32,843 nucleotides of DNA from an uncultured Lachnospiraceae bacterium (GTDB lineage: Bacteria; Bacillota; Clostridia; Lachnospirales; Lachnospiraceae), in assembly GCA_902800325.1 (NCBI GenBank), contig CADCDW010000022.1, forward strand, positions 1-32,843, in the 5' to 3' direction. Positions 32,813-32,843 of this stretch are shown one piece after another. How positions within the stretch are numbered: the stretch's first letter is position 1; each line of letters starts with the position of its first letter. The translations under genes were made by a program, and so were the position numbers. The notes under the pieces are model-generated. The model had not been told where the DNA came from, made no database searches, and was given only the letters and a program-made list of their open reading frames with translations.

Positions 32813-32843
32813 ATATCTCATAAATAAATCTTATTATTAAGTT

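Overview
The window is AT-rich chromosomal DNA from a Gram-positive anaerobe, most likely a member of the Lachnospiraceae (Clostridia). This rests on low G+C, strong AAGGAGG-type ribosome binding sites, the ylxM-ffh-rpsP-khpA-rimM-trmD order, acidic lipoproteins, CheV and CheX, a 1429-residue propeller hybrid kinase and an LtaS-type enzyme. I cannot name a genus. Nothing looks like a prophage, large mobile island or CRISPR array; this is a mostly core region with regulatory and cell-envelope genes.

Layout. 1-1092: 3' part of mtaB (tRNA methylthiotransferase). 1146-1303: tRNA-Glu with its own promoter and terminator. 1306-3602: a secreted 3D-domain protein behind WalR-like boxes, a PH-domain protein and a zinc-ribbon membrane protein. 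3678-4934 (minus strand): a SpoIID-like peptidoglycan-binding protein with a sigma-E-like promoter. 4990-5209: two long hairpins and the ylxM promoter. 5210-8846: protein targeting and translation genes ylxM, ffh, rpsP, khpA, rimM, trmD. 8958-10291: a lipoprotein and an unknown membrane protein with a structured leader. 10380-12539: an OmpR-type two-component pair. 12566-12730: a 165-bp palindromic MITE-like element. 12764-17328: a lipoprotein, cheV, argD (whose leader resembles the one at 9590) and an M18 aminopeptidase. 17381-21670: the large hybrid sensor protein. 21779-22161: tRNA-Gly, its terminator, tRNA-like repeat debris and a direct-repeat operator. 22223-27449: an ABC transporter plus response regulator and kinase. 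27576-31941: an LtaS-like enzyme, cheX and guaB. 32332-32670: a small unknown protein.

How the parts connect. Envelope upkeep is a recurring theme: the 3D-domain protein, the SpoIID-like protein, the LtaS-like enzyme and the ABC-plus-two-component module. Both 11-bp-spaced TGTAA(C/T) repeat sets (1306-1343 and 22141-22161) sit upstream of such genes and look like sites for OmpR-family regulators. Chemotaxis is represented only by isolated cheV and cheX.

The most unusual items are: (1) the hybrid kinase has Asn where the phospho-accepting His should be, while its receiver Asp and Hpt His remain; (2) two related structured leaders lie about 5 kb apart in front of unrelated genes, one ending in a terminator-like hairpin just before argD; (3) two identical 44-bp repeats with tRNA-like sequence follow tRNA-Gly; (4) a palindromic element appears to donate the -35 box of the downstream lipoprotein gene; (5) a minus-strand terminator-like hairpin near ylxM has no visible gene feeding it.
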